A stretch of DNA of 31,779 bases from DASPSR01 sp035498715 (GCA_035498715.1 DATJZV010000014.1:1-31779); one strand, 5' to 3'. Numbered from the stretch's first letter, positions 15,463-24,283 are shown. Notes: generated from the sequence alone by a model not told the origin. Made by a program: numbers and translations.

Positions 15463-15941
15463 CGCAGAAGATACCAATGACCAAAGGGGGCTATGAGAAG
15501 CTCAAGCAGGAATTAGAACGGATCATCAAGGTTGAGCGGCCCAAGAACATAAAAGACATTGAAGAAGCACGTGCGCATGGAGATCTGTCGGAGAATGCGG
15601 AGTACCATGCCGCGAAGGAGCGGCAGGGCCATCTCGATGCCAAGAAACGGGAACTGGAACATAAGCTTTCTCATGCCCAGATCATCGACGTATCGAAACT
15701 CACGAACGAAAAAGTGGTGTTCGGTTCGACGGTGACGCTTGAGGACACAGAATCGAGAGATATTAAAAAATATACCCTTGTCGGCCAGGAGGAGGCTGAC
15801 CTAAAAAAGGGAAAGATATCAGTGCAGTCTCCCGTGGGCAAAGCGCTTATCGGGCACAAGGTTGGTGATATCGTAGTGATCAAAGCGCCGGCCAGGACCG
15901 TGGAATACGAAATACAGGAGATAGAGATTGCCTTCGACTAG
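15459..15941 (+). CDS. greA: Transcription elongation factor GreA
   Basis: GreA of 160 residues, normal length. The N-terminal coiled coil (MTKGGYEKLKQELERI ... EEARAHGDLSENAEYHAAKE) carries the acidic tip DLSENAEY that acts in the RNA polymerase secondary channel to promote cleavage of backtracked RNA. The C-terminal FKBP-like domain includes SPVGKALIGHKVGD. The ATG overlaps the carB stop (ATGA), and its own last codons hold the ribosome site and start of pyrK, so it is translationally coupled on both sides. Placement inside a pyrimidine operon is unusual in the model species and suggests co-regulation with uridine nucleotide supply, which is an inference. Confidence 0.97.
   Translation: MTQKIPMTKGGYEKLKQELERIIKVERPKNIKDIEEARAHGDLSENAEYHAAKERQGHLDAKKRELEHKLSHAQIIDVSKLTNEKVVFGSTVTLEDTESRDIKKYTLVGQEEADLKKGKISVQSPVGKALIGHKVGDIVVIKAPARTVEYEIQEIEIAFD
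15916..15930 (+). promoter_or_regulatory. pyrK: Ribosome binding site and TTG start of pyrK
   Basis: AGGAG at 15916-15920 lies 7 nt before TTG 15928, inside the greA end. No ATG occurs near the expected PyrK N-terminus, so this site decides for the TTG start, overlapping greA by 14 nt. Confidence 0.75.
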
Positions 15942-16761
15942 GCTTCACAAGGCAACAATACTTACTCACAAATCTGTCGGCAGGGGGTACTACCGCTTGG
16001 TGCTCAGGGTCCCGGAAGCGGCCGCTGCCGCGCTTCCGGGCCAGTTCGTAATGCTCAGGGTATCAGAGACCTTGGACCCCCTCCTTGCCCGTCCTTTCGG
16101 CGTCTCTTCTGTCCCTTCAAAATCATCCATCGAAATAGTGTACCGTGTTGTCGGAAGGGGCACCACACTGCTCACCGGCATGGAACCAGGCCATGACCTA
16201 AATCTGCTCGGCCCGCTCGGAAAAGGTTTTCCGATGCCGGCCAAAGGGATGACGCCTGTTCTAGTTGCTGGCGGAAGCGGTTTTCCTCCATTGTATTTTT
16301 TGTCGCAGCGGGCCGGCTCTCGCGCACACCTTTTCATAGGCTCAAAAAATAAAGAATGTCTGCCTCCCAGCGGCATCATAAAAAGTTTTAAAGATACTGT
16401 CTTAAAGGTGCATATAGCCACTGAAGATGGCAGTATGGGTACCAGGGGGATGACTACCGATATTCTGAATGAGTTCCTGACGAATATGGAACAGAAGACC
16501 CATCTCGTCCTCTACGCATGCGGACCGCATTCCATGCTTGCTGCCGTAAGCAGGATAGCTGCAGAACATTCGATGCCCTGTTATGTATCGATGGAAGAGC
16601 GAATGGCCTGCGGTCTCGGCGCCTGCATGGGTTGCTCGATCCCAATGCTTGCAGGCGGTTACAAGCGAGCATGCAAAGAAGGGCCGGTGTTCGACGCGCG
16701 GGAGATTGCGTGGGGAGAGCAGGTACGATTGCCGATTCCACACCGAAAGCAAGGAGCCTAA
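15928..16761 (+). CDS. pyrK: Dihydroorotate dehydrogenase electron transfer subunit PyrK
   Basis: PyrK carries electrons from dihydroorotate oxidation in PyrD to NAD+ through FAD and a 2Fe-2S cluster. The 277-residue protein has a ferredoxin-reductase-like FAD domain (LARPFGVSSV, residues 53-62), an NAD-binding domain starting LVAGGSGFPPLYF (112-124), the CGP motif at 198-200, and a C-terminal cluster with cysteines 228, 233, 236 and 249. All needed ligands are present. It starts at TTG with a strong ribosome site inside greA. Unusually, 223 nt containing dispersed repeats separate it from pyrD, its obligate partner. Confidence 0.95.
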   Translation: MPSTRLHKATILTHKSVGRGYYRLVLRVPEAAAAALPGQFVMLRVSETLDPLLARPFGVSSVPSKSSIEIVYRVVGRGTTLLTGMEPGHDLNLLGPLGKGFPMPAKGMTPVLVAGGSGFPPLYFLSQRAGSRAHLFIGSKNKECLPPSGIIKSFKDTVLKVHIATEDGSMGTRGMTTDILNEFLTNMEQKTHLVLYACGPHSMLAAVSRIAAEHSMPCYVSMEERMACGLGACMGCSIPMLAGGYKRACKEGPVFDAREIAWGEQVRLPIPHRKQGA

Positions 16762-16854
16762 CCCTGGCGAGTCAGAGCTAAAATCTTTAACAGCGAAGAA
16801 CGCGATGGGTAGATGAGGGTGAAAAAAGTATTCAAACGCAATTACGGTTGCATC

Positions 16855-16882
16855 ATTGCGAGGAGCGTAGCCGCCAAGCAAT
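16855..16882. repeat. REP-like palindrome between pyrK and pyrD
   Basis: ATTGCGAGGAGCGTAGCCGC and its end AAGCAAT form an interrupted palindrome with ATTGC/GCAAT ends. It closely resembles the 'ATTGCGAGGAGCGAAGCGAC..GCAAT' element dispersed in many environmental bacteria (from memory). A further degenerate CGCAAAG-type stretch (TTTGCGTCGTTGG, 16951-16963) follows before pyrD. Confidence 0.6.
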
Positions 16883-16984
16883 ACCAAATTTGATTATTGT
16901 AATGACTCTTATGCGTTCCCTGGTGCTCTTCGCGCCGTTACGATAAAAACTTTGCGTCGTTGGATTATTTATTTCTTACTTGTC

Positions 16985-17923
16985 ATGACAAAAATGAAAC
17001 TGCCGGCAAGACCCGATCTCTCCGTGAACATCGCCGGGATCAAGCTCAAGAACCCCGTGCTCACCGCCTCAGGCACGTTCGGATACGGCGAGGAGTTCGC
17101 CGAATTCCTCGACCTGAACAAGCTCGGTGGTGTGATCGTAAAGGGCGTTTCGCTCAAGCCTATCAAGGGCAATCCTCCGCCGCGGATCTGGGAAACACCG
17201 TCGGGCATGCTGAACGCCATCGGGCTTGAAAACCCCGGCGTCGATGTCTTTCTGCGAGAAAAACTTCCCTTTCTCAGAAAATTCGACACTGCGGTTATCG
17301 TCAACATATTCGGCTTCAGCCTTGAGGAGTACGTGTGCGTGGCCGAACGGCTCGATGGAGCCCAAGGGATTGCAGGCATCGAGGTTAACATCTCCTGCCC
17401 GAACGTGAAGGCTGGTGGCATGGCCTTTGGTACGGACCTTCGGGCCACCTTCGGGCTTCTATCCGCAGTCCGTAAAAAAACAAGGCTGCCGCTCATCGCC
17501 AAGCTATCGCCGAACGTTACAGACGTGACCGAGTTTGCTAGTGCAGCGCGTGACGCGGGATGCGACGGGCTCTCGCTCATCAATACGCTCCTTGGCATGG
17601 CAATCGATGTGCGGTGCAGGAGACCTCGGCTTGCGAACTGTACCGGCGGCCTGTCCGGTCCCGCGATTAGGCCTGTGGCCGTGCGTATGGTGTGGCAGGT
17701 GGCGAAAAAGGTTCCGCTGCCGATCATCGGTATGGGGGGCATCGTAACCGGAGAGGATGCATTGGAGTTCATTCTTGCCGGTGCTTCAGCCGTAGCTGTG
17801 GGAACGGCAAATTTCATGAATCCACGTGCAACACTCGAGGTCCTGTCAGGCATCGAGAACGTGATGGCGGAACAAGGCGTCGGAAACATAAAAGATCTCA
17901 TTGGGAGAGTAAGCGCCGTTTGA
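16985..17923 (+). CDS. pyrD: Dihydroorotate dehydrogenase B (NAD+), catalytic subunit
   Basis: Class 1B PyrD oxidises dihydroorotate to orotate using FMN and passes electrons to PyrK. The 312-residue protein shows the FMN-binding TIM-barrel hallmarks: NPVLTASGTFGYG near residues 23-35, NAIGLENPGVD, NISCPNVKAGG with catalytic base C138 (cysteine being diagnostic of class 1), the LSLINTLLGMAID segment read from the DNA at about 17570-17606, and GMGGIVTGEDALEFILAGA. ATG 16985 is chosen because the conserved domain begins right after it. A TTG at 16952 would add residues encoded by a repeat. No ribosome site is obvious for either. It is the last pyr gene; no clear terminator follows. Confidence 0.95.
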   Translation: MTKMKLPARPDLSVNIAGIKLKNPVLTASGTFGYGEEFAEFLDLNKLGGVIVKGVSLKPIKGNPPPRIWETPSGMLNAIGLENPGVDVFLREKLPFLRKFDTAVIVNIFGFSLEEYVCVAERLDGAQGIAGIEVNISCPNVKAGGMAFGTDLRATFGLLSAVRKKTRLPLIAKLSPNVTDVTEFASAARDAGCDGLSLINTLLGMAIDVRCRRPRLANCTGGLSGPAIRPVAVRMVWQVAKKVPLPIIGMGGIVTGEDALEFILAGASAVAVGTANFMNPRATLEVLSGIENVMAEQGVGNIKDLIGRVSAV

Positions 17924-18485
17924 GGATCGCAGCCTCTTCAACCGGGAATGCTATAAGAACGTGCTGGGGATATCGACTGAAGCTGAGCAGAATCCGCTTG
18001 CTTGCTCTCGGCCCACGGATATGCGGGGAATTAAAAAGACAAGGAGCATGCGACTATCCTGGATGTTGTCAAAGAGATTCTACCGGAGCATCCTGCCCAT
18101 GAGATTCCGGAAACAGGGCTGATAGTACCCCGTAAATCGTCACCTCGATCTCGCTTGATGGGATCTTCATCCCGGAAATAGGATGCTCCTTTGAATATGT
18201 GGAGAACGCCCTGGCAAGGAAGGCCCTCGAATGTCGAACGGAAACCAGACAAAGGCGGCGCAGTTTCTTATAGCCCTGCATGATGATTTTCGGAGGAGGA
18301 TGAAACGATTCTACATTATTTACGTCGAGAACGTTTAAAAGATTTCAGAGTCATGACCTGAACCGGCATAACCCCATTCCAGCGGCCAGAATATCCCCAT
18401 TCTCCTGCGACAATATATACCTTACTTGCTTTTTCCGCTGTTATAACATAGAATTAAAGCAAGAGACAGCAGTTTCAGCATTTTT
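17924..18485 (+). other. Gene-free 562-nt region with possible decayed coding segment
   Basis: No intact gene is visible. Between 18035 and 18273 the plus strand reads first as a protein-like stretch (KDKEHATILDVVKEILPEHP, then an acidic/hydrophobic run ending GLIVPRK). After a frame change near 18130 it reads as VTSISLDGIFIPEIGCSFEY and on to a stop at 18271. The second part recalls PilZ-type 'SxxGxxI' strands, but this is not enough to name a family. It could be a frameshifted gene remnant or chance. The last 70 nt hold the Xer promoter candidate. There is no tRNA and no terminator with a T tract. Confidence 0.25.
18439..18447 (+). promoter_or_regulatory. Extended -10 promoter candidate for xer
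   Basis: TGTTATAAC, an extended -10, lies 38 nt before the xer ATG with no good -35. It is the same nonamer as at 5085-5093, and both sites are followed in the leader by ATAGAATTAA, which suggests a shared promoter type or binding site. Confidence 0.4.
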
Positions 18486-19367
18486 ATGAAAAACGATATT
18501 CTCAGCAAATTTCTTGATTTTCTGGCCGTTGAAAAAGGGCTAGCCCGGAATACGGTCGAGTCTTATGAGAGAGATTTGCACAAGTATCTGCTTTTTATGA
18601 AGGACAAAAGTCACGATGAAATAACACAGAATGATGTGGTCTCCTTTCTTTCACATCTATCGTCTTCCGGGATATCAATGCCGTCCATAGCGCGTAGTCT
18701 TGCTGCAGTCCGGGGGCTTCATAAATACCTGATCATCGACGGCTTGGCACGGACTGACCCGACCGTTAACCTCGAGACGCCGCGGGGCTGGAAACGGCTG
18801 CCGAAGACGCTTTCAACAGCTGATGTCGATGCGCTCCTTTCCCAACCCACCACGGCAACACCGATCGGACTCCGGGACAAAGCCATGCTCGAGCTTCTCT
18901 ACGCTACGGGGCTCCGGGTCAGCGAGCTGGTCGGGCTCAGGCTCCAGGATATAAATCTCGAGCGAGGATTCCTCATTGTTATGGGAAAGGGATCGAAGGA
19001 ACGTGCTGTTCCCATGGGAGAGGTCGCGGCGGCTGCGGTAAGGCGGTATCTCGAGAGCGGTCGGACGGCCCTCCTGAACGGAAGCGATTCAGAGCTCCTG
19101 TTCATCAGCTCGAAGCGGAGGGGCATAAGCAGACAAATGTTCTGGGAACGTATGAAATTTTATGCGCTTAAGGCCGGAATCGGAACGACCATATCGCCGC
19201 ATACGTTGCGCCACTCGTTCGCCACACACCTTCTCGATAACGGCGCCGATCTCCGGGCGGTTCAGGCCATGCTCGGCCATTCGGACATTTCAACGACGCA
19301 GATCTATACCCATGTATCGATGGAGCGGCTCAGGAAGATACATGGGAAGTTCCATCCGAGAGGATAA
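18486..19367 (+). CDS. Tyrosine recombinase XerC/XerD
   Basis: A 293-residue site-specific tyrosine recombinase of the XerC/XerD type that resolves chromosome dimers at dif together with a partner or alone. The N-terminal SAM-like core-binding domain (residues 5-90) is followed by the catalytic domain with R144 (ATGLRVSEL), K168 (MGKGSKER), H239 and R242 (HTLRHSFATHLL), H265 (LGHSDIST) and nucleophile Y274 (TQIYTHV). All six residues are present, so it should be active. Length and C-terminus (HGKFHPRG) match chromosomal Xer proteins and not phage or integron integrases. XerC and XerD cannot be told apart from this sequence alone. No ribosome site is evident before ATG 18486. Confidence 0.93.
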   Translation: MKNDILSKFLDFLAVEKGLARNTVESYERDLHKYLLFMKDKSHDEITQNDVVSFLSHLSSSGISMPSIARSLAAVRGLHKYLIIDGLARTDPTVNLETPRGWKRLPKTLSTADVDALLSQPTTATPIGLRDKAMLELLYATGLRVSELVGLRLQDINLERGFLIVMGKGSKERAVPMGEVAAAAVRRYLESGRTALLNGSDSELLFISSKRRGISRQMFWERMKFYALKAGIGTTISPHTLRHSFATHLLDNGADLRAVQAMLGHSDISTTQIYTHVSMERLRKIHGKFHPRG

Positions 19368-19433
19368 TTAATTGGGGATTTCAAAATGAGGATTCGAATT
19401 CGCAATCTACAAGCCACGAACCGAAATTGAACT

Positions 19434-22055
19434 ATGGATGTAATTACCAGCCATACGAATGCAGATTTTGACGCCCTAGCCTCCATGGTGGCGGCGAAGA
19501 AGCTTTATCCCGAGGCCAAGCTTGTCTTCCCGGGCTCGCAGGAAAAAAGTATGAGGGATTTTTTCCTTGAATCCGCGTTCTATGCCGTAGAGGCGGAACG
19601 GCTCAAGAATGTTGACGTCGACAGCATCACCAGGCTCATCATTGTTGATAACCGGAATCCTGCCCGCCTAGGGAAGCTTGCGGGTGCTCTTGGAAGACCG
19701 GGTGTCTCTGTGCATATCTATGATCACCATCCGACAACGGAAGGAGACATCAGGGGCGAACTCGAAATCGTGGAGATGATCGGGGCCACGACGACGATCA
19801 TGGTAGAACTGCTTCGGCAGAAGGGGATGCCGATCACGCAGCTCGAGGCAACGATATTTGCCCTCGGCATTTATGAGGAGACTGGATCGCTTACCTTTGT
19901 GTCGACTACGAAGCGCGACGTGGAGGCGGTGGCATACCTCATCTCCCAGGGCGCACAACTAAACATCGTTTCTGATTTCATTTCCCGCGAGCTTACCGCA
20001 GAACAAATCGCGATCCTGAACGACCTTATTACGGCTGCCACGAGCTATGATATCAATGGCGTCCGCATCGTGATCGCGGCCATGGCCACCCACCATTATG
20101 TCCCGGACCTGGCGAACCTGGCGCATAAGATAAGGGACATGGAAAGCCTCGACGTGCTCTTCCTCGTGGTGCAGATGGGCGACAAGACGAACGTCATCGG
20201 ACGCTGCAGGATCCCTCAGGTAAATGTGGGCGAAGTGCTCGAAGAGCTGGGCGGCGGTGGCCATGCAACAGCGGCATCAGCGGTGGTCAAGGAGATGACC
20301 TACCTGCAGACCAAGGAACGCCTGATCGATGTCCTGAAGCACCACATAAAGCCCGGGCCGGTTGCGAGCGAGATCATGACCTCTCCGGTCAAGACCATCC
20401 CCTCCGGAAACACCATCCAAGAAGCAAACGAGGCGATGACCCGATTCAGCGTGAACGTGCTGCCTGTTCTGAGCAACGAAAAGTTTCAAGGAACCATTAC
20501 GCGCGAGGTCGTGCAGAAAGCGCTTTTCCACGGACTGGGCACGCAGAAGGTCGAAGAATTTATGACCACCGGTGGCCCGGTCGTATCTCCTGACGCACCC
20601 ATGGCTCAGGTTGAGCGGATCATGATCGAAGAGCACCAGCGGTTCATCCCGGTGCTCGATCGCAGCGGCATGCTTGTGGGAGCGATCACCCGGACTGATC
20701 TCCTCCGTTCCCTGCATGAAGAACGGCTGGCAGAAGTCCCTGAACGGGATGATTTCGGTCTGCGTTCCAACCGGACTGTCAAGGGGCTTATCGAGGAACG
20801 GCTGCCGCCGGAGATATGTGATGCGCTCAGGACAGTCGGAGATGTTGCCGGCGAGGCGGGATTCCCGGTGTATCTCGTCGGTGGCATCGTACGCGACCTT
20901 TTCCTTCGCGTTACCAATTTCGATATTGATATCGTGGTGGAAGGGGACGGGATAACATTCGCGGGCATGCTTGTGAAGCGTGCCGGTGGCCGTATGAAGA
21001 CCCACCAGAAGTTCGGTACGGCTGTCGTAGTGCTCCCGAACGGGCTGAAACTCGATATCGCCACTGCCCGGCTCGAGTATTATGAGTCCCCGGCTGCTTT
21101 ACCTACCGTCGAGCTCTCTTCCATTAAAAAGGACCTCTACCGCCGTGATTTCACCATCAATACCCTCGCCGTGCGGCTGAACAAGAAGCGCTATGGGGAA
21201 CTTATAGATTTTTTCGGCGGCCTGCGTGATATCAAGGAAAAGACGATCCGCGTCCTCCATAGCCTTTCATTCGTGGAGGACCCGACGCGCGTGCTCCGTG
21301 CAATCCGATTCGAACAGCGCTTTGATTTCCGCCTGAGCAAGCACACCCAGAACCTGATCAAAACCGCAGTTAACATGAAACTGTTCCACAAGCTCACGGG
21401 CGAACGGATGTACACCGAGCTGGTACTCATGTTCTCGGAGGCGGAGCCAGTTAAGACCCTGAAGCGCATGAAGGACTTCGACCTACTCAAATTCATCCAT
21501 CCGAACCTTAAAAGTTCTACGGAAACGGAACGCCTCTTTGGCCACATAGCAGAGACACTCACCTGGTTCCGGCTTCTCTATCTGGACATCAGGATCGAGA
21601 AGTGGTTCGTTTATTTTCTCGGCCTCCTGGACCGCTTGAATGATGCCGCCGTCAAGGAGGCACTCGAACGGCTTGCGGTACCTGCGAGGGTCCGAGAGAG
21701 AGTGCTTCAGGCACGAGAACGATACCGCGGGGTGCTCTACATATTCTACACGGAGGCTAATCTGCCGCCAAGTCGCGTATATGACCTTCTCGCGCCGCTG
21801 CAGACCGAGTCGATCCTTCTGGTGATGGCAAAAGCTCGGCAGGATACTGCCAAAAAATACATTTCCCTCTATCTCACGCACCTCCGCAACGTCAAGGTCA
21901 CGATCACGGGAGATGATCTCAAGGATCTAGGTATCTCGCCCGGACCGAAATACAGAAAGCTCCTTGCCGAACTGCGGGACGCGAAACTGGACGGAAATAT
22001 CAGAAACCGGGATGAGGAGATTAAATACGTGAAGAACAGGAGCACGGCACGATGA
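19434..22055 (+). CDS. DHH phosphoesterase - twin CBS - tRNA nucleotidyltransferase fusion
   Basis: An 873-residue three-part protein. Residues 1-300 are a DHH/DHHA1 phosphoesterase of the NrnA/RecJ superfamily with H7, N9, D11, D13 (SHTNADFDA), D72 (VDNRN), DHH 97-99 and GGGGHATAAS 273-282. Residues 312-430 are two CBS domains (EIMTSPVKTI and EFMTTGGPVV), likely an adenylate-sensing module. Residues 475-873 are a class II nucleotidyltransferase with LVGGIVRDLF (481-490), the catalytic D497-x-D499, RRDFTINTLA, and the FVEDPTRVLRAIRFEQRF helix. The last part is of the CCA- or A-adding enzyme or poly(A) polymerase type. Similar fusions are known in some deltaproteobacteria and related phyla (from memory). 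The protein may both add and trim RNA 3' ends under nucleotide control, which is inference. It lies 66 nt after xer. Confidence 0.92.
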   Translation: MDVITSHTNADFDALASMVAAKKLYPEAKLVFPGSQEKSMRDFFLESAFYAVEAERLKNVDVDSITRLIIVDNRNPARLGKLAGALGRPGVSVHIYDHHPTTEGDIRGELEIVEMIGATTTIMVELLRQKGMPITQLEATIFALGIYEETGSLTFVSTTKRDVEAVAYLISQGAQLNIVSDFISRELTAEQIAILNDLITAATSYDINGVRIVIAAMATHHYVPDLANLAHKIRDMESLDVLFLVVQMGDKTNVIGRCRIPQVNVGEVLEELGGGGHATAASAVVKEMTYLQTKERLIDVLKHHIKPGPVASEIMTSPVKTIPSGNTIQEANEAMTRFSVNVLPVLSNEKFQGTITREVVQKALFHGLGTQKVEEFMTTGGPVVSPDAPMAQVERIMIEEHQRFIPVLDRSGMLVGAITRTDLLRSLHEERLAEVPERDDFGLRSNRTVKGLIEERLPPEICDALRTVGDVAGEAGFPVYLVGGIVRDLFLRVTNFDIDIVVEGDGITFAGMLVKRAGGRMKTHQKFGTAVVVLPNGLKLDIATARLEYYESPAALPTVELSSIKKDLYRRDFTINTLAVRLNKKRYGELIDFFGGLRDIKEKTIRVLHSLSFVEDPTRVLRAIRFEQRFDFRLSKHTQNLIKTAVNMKLFHKLTGERMYTELVLMFSEAEPVKTLKRMKDFDLLKFIHPNLKSSTETERLFGHIAETLTWFRLLYLDIRIEKWFVYFLGLLDRLNDAAVKEALERLAVPARVRERVLQARERYRGVLYIFYTEANLPPSRVYDLLAPLQTESILLVMAKARQDTAKKYISLYLTHLRNVKVTITGDDLKDLGISPGPKYRKLLAELRDAKLDGNIRNRDEEIKYVKNRSTAR

Positions 22056-22099
22056 AGTTTCCCGTTGACGAATAAGGAAAACTTAGGCATAGTTACTCC

Positions 22100-23737
22100 A
22101 TGATCTATATAGGCCTCTTCGGAGGTGTTCTTCTCCTGCTCTACGGTATCAAGCTGCTGAACGACGGGCTGCAGAACGCGACAGGACCCCGGATCCGTTC
22201 GCTGCTACGTTCACTCACGAGCAACCGGCTTACTGCCGTGGGCGCCGGAGCATTCATCACCGGGCTCATCCAGTCGAGCAGCGCCACGTCGGTCATGCTG
22301 GTGGGGTTCGTGAGCGCGGGGCTGATGAGCTTCCGTCAAACCCTGGCCGTGATTCTGGGCGCCGACATCGGCGCCACGCTCACGGTCCAGCTCATAGCGT
22401 TTCACGTCTACGATTATGCCATTCTCCTTATCGGCATAGGTCTCCTCTTTGAGCTGTTCTCCAAAAGGCAACTTTACAAGAACATCGGGCAGGGTCTGCT
22501 GGGGTTCGGCTTCGTGTTCCTTTCCATCAAGATCATGACCGATGCGATGGCTCCCCTTGAGCAGAACGAACTGTTCCGCCAGGTCCTGCTCGTCATGATC
22601 GGAAGTCCGGTCACAGGGATCCTGCTTTCCGCTGCCATTACGGCCTTTATTCATAGTAGCGCAGCAGCAATCGGTATCGCTCTCGCGCTTGCCGGACATG
22701 GCCTCATTACTCTTGAAGCGGCCATTTACATTGTATTCGGCGCCAACATCGGGACCTGCTCCACCGCGCTAATAGCAAGCCTGCGCGCGCCAGCCGAAGC
22801 GCGGCGAGTGGCGTGGGCGCACATTCTCTTCAAGGTGCTCGGCGTGGCTCTGTTCCTGCCATTCCTCGTCCCGTTCCAGAACCTTGTCACACGCACTGCG
22901 CCGGACCTCCTGCGGCAGATAGCGAACGCACATACGCTTTTCAATGTGATTATTGCAATAGTGTTCCTCCCCTTTACTCTTCTGTTCTCGAAACTTATCA
23001 CAAAGCTCGTGCCCGAGAAGGCCGAGGAAAAGAAGTTTGGCCCTCTGTATCTGGACGACCATGTGCTCAAAACTCCGGCGCTTGCATTGGGACAGGCCGC
23101 ACGCGAGGCGCTCCGGGCATCGGACATCGTGAGGGAGATGCTCATCGACTCGGTCAAGGTATTTGAAAGCGACGATCAATCGACCGTAACGGCCATAAAA
23201 AACAAGGATAACCTGATCGATCTCCTCGATCGCCATATCCGTCTTTATATCACCCGACTGTCTGCTTCTCATCTATCTGAATCACAGACCCGGCGCTCGA
23301 TGGTTGTCCTGGAGATCTCCCGCGACCTTGAAAGCATAGGAGACATCATTGATCGGAACATCATGCCCCTTGCCATGAAGCGGATCAGCAAAGGGCTTAC
23401 TTTTTCGGAAGAAGGGATGCGCGAGATTATATCGTTCCACAAGAAGATCATTGAGAACTTTGACACTGCCATATCTGCGTTCACAAGCAATGATCGGGAC
23501 CTTGCGGACCGCGTCCTCAGAAGCAAGGAAGAGCTCGGTACTATGGAGCGGGAGCTTGTCCAGGCCCATCTGGACCGTCTCCGCAAGGGGTTTCAGGAAT
23601 CCATCGACACAAGCCACATCCATCTTGATCTTCTTGGAAATCTTGCGCGTATCAACTCGCTAATTACTCACATTATTTATCCGATCGCCGAAGAAAAACG
23701 CGGAAGAGGGCGCGAAGACGTGGGAATCGAGGGATGA
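22100..23737 (+). CDS. Na/Pi-cotransporter family protein with PhoU-like C-terminus
   Basis: A 545-residue inner-membrane protein of the NptA/PNaS family. The two inverted repeats carry the substrate motifs: GLIQSSSATSVMLVGF (QSSSAT at residues 58-63) and the degenerate second copy AFIHSSAAAIGIALA. About eight to nine hydrophobic helices fill residues 1-310. From about residue 330 to the end is a soluble helical PhoU-like domain (LREAS/DIV and GDIIDRNIMPLA-type helices) that probably regulates transport. It likely imports phosphate with sodium, although the family also includes members of unclear substrate. It follows the fusion gene by 44 nt and precedes yjbQ by 61 nt on the same strand. Confidence 0.93.
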   Translation: MIYIGLFGGVLLLLYGIKLLNDGLQNATGPRIRSLLRSLTSNRLTAVGAGAFITGLIQSSSATSVMLVGFVSAGLMSFRQTLAVILGADIGATLTVQLIAFHVYDYAILLIGIGLLFELFSKRQLYKNIGQGLLGFGFVFLSIKIMTDAMAPLEQNELFRQVLLVMIGSPVTGILLSAAITAFIHSSAAAIGIALALAGHGLITLEAAIYIVFGANIGTCSTALIASLRAPAEARRVAWAHILFKVLGVALFLPFLVPFQNLVTRTAPDLLRQIANAHTLFNVIIAIVFLPFTLLFSKLITKLVPEKAEEKKFGPLYLDDHVLKTPALALGQAAREALRASDIVREMLIDSVKVFESDDQSTVTAIKNKDNLIDLLDRHIRLYITRLSASHLSESQTRRSMVVLEISRDLESIGDIIDRNIMPLAMKRISKGLTFSEEGMREIISFHKKIIENFDTAISAFTSNDRDLADRVLRSKEELGTMERELVQAHLDRLRKGFQESIDTSHIHLDLLGNLARINSLITHIIYPIAEEKRGRGREDVGIEG

Positions 23738-23784
23738 TTTAAAGGCCCAGCACAAAGCAGCCAAAGTTGAGAGCTGATAATCAG

Positions 23785-23791
23785 AAGGAGG
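23785..23791 (+). promoter_or_regulatory. Strong ribosome binding site of yjbQ
   Basis: AAGGAGG lies 7 nt before ATG 23799. It rules out the TTG at 23793, only 1 nt downstream, and sets the start. Confidence 0.8.
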
Positions 23792-23798
23792 ATTGTGC

Positions 23799-24197
23799 AT
23801 GATCAGGCAGCTGAGGGTAAAGACACATTCAAGGACGGAACTCGTGGATATCACGCAGGGCGTGCAGAGGCTGGTGGCTGAGAGCGGCATCCGATCGGGC
23901 GTGTGTTATATCTATGTGCCGCACACGACATCCGCAGTCACGATCAATGAGAACTCGGACCCGAACGTGGGACGCGATATCCTGAAGGAGCTGAACAAGG
24001 TCATCCCCTTTGACGACAATTACGGACATACCGAGGGCAACTCGGCGGCGCATATAAAGTCGAGCATCATCGGTGTGTCCAGGGCCGTTATGGTGGAGGA
24101 GGGGAGGCTTGCGCTCGGGACATGGCAGGCTGTGTTCTACTGCGAGTTCGACGGCCCCCGTGACCGCAGGGTACTCGTAAAGGTGATGAAGGACTAG
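23799..24197 (+). CDS. yjbQ: YjbQ/UPF0047 family protein (secondary thiamine-phosphate synthase)
   Basis: A 132-residue protein of the YjbQ (UPF0047) family. Conserved segments are VPHTTSAVTINENSDPNVGRD (first histidine near residue 42), GHTEGNSAAHIKSSIIG in the middle, and LGTWQAVFYCEFDGPRDRR near the end. The histidines and acidic residues of these segments form the presumed metal or substrate site. E. coli YjbQ has been reported to show a weak thiamine-phosphate synthase activity in place of ThiE, but its main role is unsettled. No thiamine gene is nearby. Start and length are normal and the ribosome site is strong. Confidence 0.93.
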   Translation: MIRQLRVKTHSRTELVDITQGVQRLVAESGIRSGVCYIYVPHTTSAVTINENSDPNVGRDILKELNKVIPFDDNYGHTEGNSAAHIKSSIIGVSRAVMVEEGRLALGTWQAVFYCEFDGPRDRRVLVKVMKD

Positions 24198-24283
24198 GGC
24201 AGCGTACAGACACGGGACAAGCCCCTTTTTTCTATGAAAACGCAACAGCTAACAAAAAACTGCATTCATCTGTACCCATCCGT

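Noticed and set aside
16951..16984. Longer pyrD start at TTG 16952
   Set aside because: It would translate a repeat-like stretch (MRRWIIYFLLV) ahead of the conserved domain. This looks like a false membrane anchor, and class 1B PyrD is soluble.
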